The notes under the pieces were generated by a model. The model was not told where the DNA came from. It made no database searches and saw nothing but the letters and a program-made list of their open reading frames with translations. A program made the translations under genes and the position numbers. Source: JAIEPM01 sp964546815 (GTDB taxonomy: Bacteria > Cyanobacteriota > Vampirovibrionia > Obscuribacterales > Obscuribacteraceae). From it: 64,000 nucleotides of DNA. Shown piece by piece: positions 60,700-64,000 of this stretch (position 1 is its first letter; each line of letters starts with the position of its first letter). The stretch is from positions 62,001 to 126,000 of the forward strand of contig CAZJLR010000014.1 in assembly GCA_964546815.1 (NCBI GenBank), in the 5' to 3' direction.

Positions 60700-61890
60700 A
60701 TGCCCGAAAACGATACTTATCTAGCACGGCTTTACCGACCCAACAGTGGTCATCCAATTTCTGCTGAACTGAGATTAGTGGCTGGCTCTATGGAAATCAG
60801 AGCCGAAGACGGCAGCAGCTGTGTATCTTTGCTCGATTTAGATTTAGAACTCGGTGGACACGATAGCGACCGAGTAAAACTGAAAGACAAACTGAGCGGC
60901 GCTGTTTTGCTTTGCGAGAGCAAAGATTTTGTCGCAGAGATTGCAAGGCACGGCAATTATCCTATTTGCATTGCTGCTCAGCAAGTTCATTCCAAAATAA
61001 AAGGCTCTTGGATAAACAACAAATTTTATTGGGGAAAAGTTGCAGTTTTAGTGGTAGGTGGATTGCTTGGTCTTTATCTTGCAGTAGACTTTGCTGCCAC
61101 ATCTGCGTTTATGAATCTCAGCCCAGACATGGAATCAAAGCTTGGTTCTTTTCTGGTCGAATCAAAAATAAAACGCCCGGGCACGCTAAACTCAGGCGCC
61201 GGATATGATCGCGTAAACAAAGTTGCGAAGAGACTTATTTCACAGATCAAAGACAAAAAATATGAATTCAAATTTTACGTAGACAGCGACAAAACACTTA
61301 ATGCGTGCGCCTACCCCGGTGGCACAATGTTTGTCAACCAGGGACTTTTAGATAAAGCAAGCGACGATGAACTCGCAGGCGTCATGGGGCACGAGCTAGG
61401 ACATGTGGTGCGCAGACACACATTGAAATCGTTTGCACACTCGCTTGGACTTTGGACTATGTTGAGACTTTTGTGCATGACTTTCGGCGAAGGTGACGTA
61501 GACAAAGTTGCAGCTGCGATGAATTTGGGACAAAAACTTGAAGCATTGCAATTTAGCCGCTCGCAAGAAGCAGAGGCAGACAAAATCGGCACAGAGCTAG
61601 CGGTTGATAGTGGCTATCGTGGTGATGCACTCATATCCTTTTTCGATCGACTACAAAAAGATCCAAGCACAGCAGACAACAAATTTTTTGCACTGCTATC
61701 TGATCACCCTATGAACACAGAGCGAATTGATGCTGTCAAGGCCGAATTGGCGCAGCTGAAAGCTGCCGGCAAAAACATAAATGGAGCTATCGCGGAAGAG
61801 ACTAATGCAGCGCCTAAGGCTCCATTGACGGTGGAAAAAGAAACCCATACACATGCATTGCACAAACGAAAAATGCGTAGAGCAAAATAA
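60700..61890 (+). CDS. M48 family metallopeptidase with DUF7092-like N-terminus
   Basis: 396 residues, ATG close behind AGGAACGAG. Residues 1-100 are the domain shared with the divergent TonB-like protein (YLARLYRPNSGHPISAEL..LELGGHDSDRVKLKDKLSGAVLLCESKD). A helix at about 108-130 follows. The catalytic domain has NACAYPGGTMFVNQGLL, the zinc motif HELGH at 231-235, the third ligand at E290 in QEAEADKIGTEL, and a C-terminal DHPMNTERIDAVKAE. M48 peptidases (BepA/Oma1/Loi-type) degrade misfolded membrane or outer-membrane proteins. Forms an operon with the AIM24 gene. Confidence 0.94.
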   Translation: MPENDTYLARLYRPNSGHPISAELRLVAGSMEIRAEDGSSCVSLLDLDLELGGHDSDRVKLKDKLSGAVLLCESKDFVAEIARHGNYPICIAAQQVHSKIKGSWINNKFYWGKVAVLVVGGLLGLYLAVDFAATSAFMNLSPDMESKLGSFLVESKIKRPGTLNSGAGYDRVNKVAKRLISQIKDKKYEFKFYVDSDKTLNACAYPGGTMFVNQGLLDKASDDELAGVMGHELGHVVRRHTLKSFAHSLGLWTMLRLLCMTFGEGDVDKVAAAMNLGQKLEALQFSRSQEAEADKIGTELAVDSGYRGDALISFFDRLQKDPSTADNKFFALLSDHPMNTERIDAVKAELAQLKAAGKNINGAIAEETNAAPKAPLTVEKETHTHALHKRKMRRAK

Positions 61891-61935
61891 ACAAATTTGA
61901 TTTAAAGGCGAGAGTCAAAGTAAGAGAGCGGAGAA

Positions 61936-63078
61936 TTATTTCCTCACGCCGCCAGTTTGCAGAAACCTCTCAAGCTCAGCTTTGGAACCTAGTCCACCAA
62001 CATGTTGTGCAGTCTTTGTTATGCTGCCGTCTTGGCTGACTTTGAATACACGCAAGAGTGGCACGCTGCCTCCTCTGTCTGCCATGAGCTTGTGAGCAAA
62101 TGCGGCGCTTTGTCCACGCAATTCTGGAGCTTTATCAACATCTAAATGGAGTACAACCATTTTGCCTTGCAGAGAACCTTTGTGTCCTGAGCTGCCTTCC
62201 ACTCCCGGCCAAACATTGTTTTCCATATTTTGGCATGGACCGCACCATGATGCACCGATATGAACAGCAAGAGGCAAGCCTGAATCTTTCGCCATTTTCA
62301 CTGCTGTAGCAATGTCATCGGTTTCATATTTTGGTTCAATTCTATTGATCAGATCAGAGGGATTAGGACGTTGCTCTTCTGGTCTATATGGTTGTGGTTG
62401 AACCTCTGGACGAAGCCATGCAGGCAATTCACGCTGAGTCTTAGGACCGGGGCCAGGTGCCGGTATGTCATAACGCGGCTGAGGAGCGGGCGAGGGCGGA
62501 AAGTTATTTGTAGGCATAGGAATGGCATCAATCGAAGGCAAATATGTGCCAGAGCCAGCTTGCCTTGCGCCTTGCTTGCGCTCATATGCGTCAATGATTG
62601 GACTCTTTCCGAAGATCGACGCACCCGGAACATGATTTACTTCAGTTGTACTGTCAGCGAAAGGTTTGACATCACCGATTGGAGAAGGGGTCCAGGTGGG
62701 TTTAACATCTGTGCTCACAGGTCTTAAGTCAGCCGGTTGGTTGAAAGGCTTCAATGCATCAGCCGGTGAATGGTCGCCAGGATTAAACTTAAAAGCACTG
62801 GGTGGAGCTTGGTCTGCTGGAGGTTTTAGCTGGTCTAACGTGCCTGGTAATTTTGAACTCTTTGCAGGGAGGTTCTGCGCTATATCGGCAAGCGTGCCCG
62901 CAAGCGCCTTAAGCCCTTGATTTAGAGCGTACGGATCGCTCATTTCAAGGCTATGCGGCTCTGGGGCTTTGCTATTGTTTTTGTCATTGAAAGAGATTGA
63001 AGTCTGGTTGAATCCATAGAAATCTATCTGTGGAACTGCCTCGGTCTTCGGCTTGGCAATATCTATTTCGGGATTCAT
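61936..63078 (-). CDS. Thioredoxin-domain protein with long disordered N-terminus
   Basis: 380 residues, ATG seven bases after GGAG; no signal peptide. Residues 1-250 are Pro/Asp/Lys-rich and disordered with many PxPxPxP stretches (FPPSPAPQPRYDIPAPGPGPK). The C-terminal thioredoxin fold (about 255-378) has the redox motif GASWCGPCQNMENNVWPG, the cis-Pro region RGGSVPLLRVF, and ends GSKAELERFLQTGG. It resembles DUF255/thiol-disulphide proteins. It is convergent to the M48 gene. The oxidising or reducing role is unknown. Confidence 0.88.
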   Translation of the reverse strand: MNPEIDIAKPKTEAVPQIDFYGFNQTSISFNDKNNSKAPEPHSLEMSDPYALNQGLKALAGTLADIAQNLPAKSSKLPGTLDQLKPPADQAPPSAFKFNPGDHSPADALKPFNQPADLRPVSTDVKPTWTPSPIGDVKPFADSTTEVNHVPGASIFGKSPIIDAYERKQGARQAGSGTYLPSIDAIPMPTNNFPPSPAPQPRYDIPAPGPGPKTQRELPAWLRPEVQPQPYRPEEQRPNPSDLINRIEPKYETDDIATAVKMAKDSGLPLAVHIGASWCGPCQNMENNVWPGVEGSSGHKGSLQGKMVVLHLDVDKAPELRGQSAAFAHKLMADRGGSVPLLRVFKVSQDGSITKTAQHVGGLGSKAELERFLQTGGVRK

Positions 63079-63319
63079 CTAGATTCTCCGGGGGTGGACT
63101 CTTTCCAAGTCAAAGTCATCTTATTAATATCAAGTTAAGGTCTATCTGTGGAATTTGCGTTGCATGATTGGGGGAATTACGTAGTTGAGACTGCATTGAA
63201 AGGCAGCCACAACAAATTTGCCCGAGTAATTCGAGGCTTTGAGTTTGAGTTCAAACTTGATGAATTGAGAGACCGCCGACAGACATAGCCATATCTGTCG
63301 ACGATCTGCCGTTCACCGA

Positions 63320-64000
63320 TTACTTCAGCCAGGGGTATCCGTTTTCCACAGAACCCAGGGCTGCCCCTAATTGAGCTCTTGCATATACTGCTTCTTCCGG
63401 ACTGAGTTCGATGCACTCGTTGCCGATGCACTCAACATTATCTGGAATGACGCCGTTTTTTGGGCGTTCTACATGGTGTGTGGAAGCAGCCAGTTTTGCC
63501 TTTTCTGCAGCAAGTTCATTTGGCGTGAGCGTTTTGCACTCGCTGCCGACACATTCAACATTGTCTGGCAGACTTGCAGCATTTTCTTGTACTGGGCGTC
63601 CAGCCGCAGCAAATCTAGCTTTTTCTGCAGCCAATTCTTCCGGTGTCAAAACGATACATACATTGCCAACACATTCGACGTTACCAGAGATGTGGCAAGA
63701 ACCATCAGTGATTTCGATTTGGTGACCAGATGAAGCCAATCTTGCTTTTTCTGCTGTCACCTCTTCTGGTGTGAGAACGCGGCACTCATCGCCTACACAT
63801 TCGACATTGTCTGGTATGTGACAGTTAGCAGTATCTCTGGCGAGAGTGAATGTCGAAGAAGCAAGTCTGGCTTTTTCAGATGCCATTTCTTCAGGAGTCA
63901 ATACGCGGCATTCGTTGCCGATACACTCGACATTGTCTGGTAGTTTAGATCCGTCAGGAATATATATTTCAAAGTTATGTCCAGCTGCAGCAATGCGCGC
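63320..64000 (-). CDS. Cysteine-pair repeat protein, start beyond the window edge
   Basis: The frame is open to the right edge, so the N-terminus is missing. At least five tandem repeats of 40-42 residues are visible: about 20 variable residues, then (I/L)PDNVECVGxEC, then xxLTPEExAxEKAxLAxxxH. Each repeat has two cysteines four residues apart (ECVGDEC pattern), which could form disulphides or bind metal. The last copy degenerates into QLGAALGSVENGYPWLK. One extra Cys occurs in some repeats (NCHI, SCHI). Repeat unit sequence is well conserved but the spacer varies, as in surface or adhesin-like proteins. I recognise no family. Confidence 0.8.
   Translation of the reverse strand, partial: ARIAAAGHNFEIYIPDGSKLPDNVECIGNECRVLTPEEMASEKARLASSTFTLARDTANCHIPDNVECVGDECRVLTPEEVTAEKARLASSGHQIEITDGSCHISGNVECVGNVCIVLTPEELAAEKARFAAAGRPVQENAASLPDNVECVGSECKTLTPNELAAEKAKLAASTHHVERPKNGVIPDNVECIGNECIELSPEEAVYARAQLGAALGSVENGYPWLK

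Overview
The window (about 45% G+C by eye) is chromosomal DNA from a Gram-negative bacterium. My best guess is a non-photosynthetic relative of the cyanobacteria (Vampirovibrionia/Melainabacteria, perhaps Obscuribacterales). This is inferred from gene style, not from a marker gene: many secreted TPR proteins, a Ser/Thr kinase fused to leucine-rich repeats, a SxtJ-type membrane protein beside a carbamoyltransferase, a TonB-type protein with a periplasmic C-terminus, and many signal-peptide proteins of unknown function. The only phylogenetically useful core genes are carB, ruvA and one tRNA-Pro(CGG). No phage, integrase, transposase or CRISPR array is visible.

Layout. 1-8 kb: end of a ferritin-like gene, a secreted 5'-nucleotidase, a secreted TPR protein, a secreted M13 peptidase and a secreted serpin with an Arg-Ser reactive site. 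8-16 kb: a 1309-residue LysM and zinc-ribbon protein, two small membrane proteins, an L,D-transpeptidase, an ST7-like TPR protein and a TPR-thioredoxin. 16-27 kb: hydrolases (metallo-beta-lactamase fold, SGNH, patatin, protealysin-like M4 peptidase, CocE-type) plus an orphan Phd antitoxin and a Q/N-rich secreted protein. 27-36 kb: zinc-ribbon/kinase/LRR receptor, SH3 protein, a radical SAM enzyme abutting an unknown partner, and a DUF2807 adhesin-like protein.

36-51 kb is the most coherent block. It holds a YfhO-like membrane protein, carB, then divergently an SGNH protein, a NodU/TobZ-type carbamoyltransferase and a SxtJ-DUF5989 fusion as one overlapping operon. A methyltransferase follows, and then a convergent MBOAT O-acyltransferase with its SGNH partner. 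I infer that this block decorates a surface polymer or secreted metabolite with carbamoyl and acyl groups. carB makes carbamoyl phosphate, the donor the carbamoyltransferase uses.

51-64 kb: a response regulator with a degenerate GGDEF domain, tRNA-Pro, ruvA, an ICMT-like membrane protein, two glyoxalase-fold (VOC) paralogues, a small protein behind a long structured leader, a TonB-like protein divergent from AIM24 and an M48 peptidase, a thioredoxin, and the end of a gene built from about 41-residue cysteine-pair repeats that runs off the window.

Intergenic DNA carries a family of short palindromes (9-bp arms GGGCGACGC/GCGTCGCCC), mostly downstream of genes. One copy is split exactly at its loop by a 212-bp element with 18-bp terminal inverted repeats and a CAT target duplication, which contains a second large stem-loop repeat. 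This nested, transposase-less repeat structure is the clearest unexplained DNA-level signal in the window.
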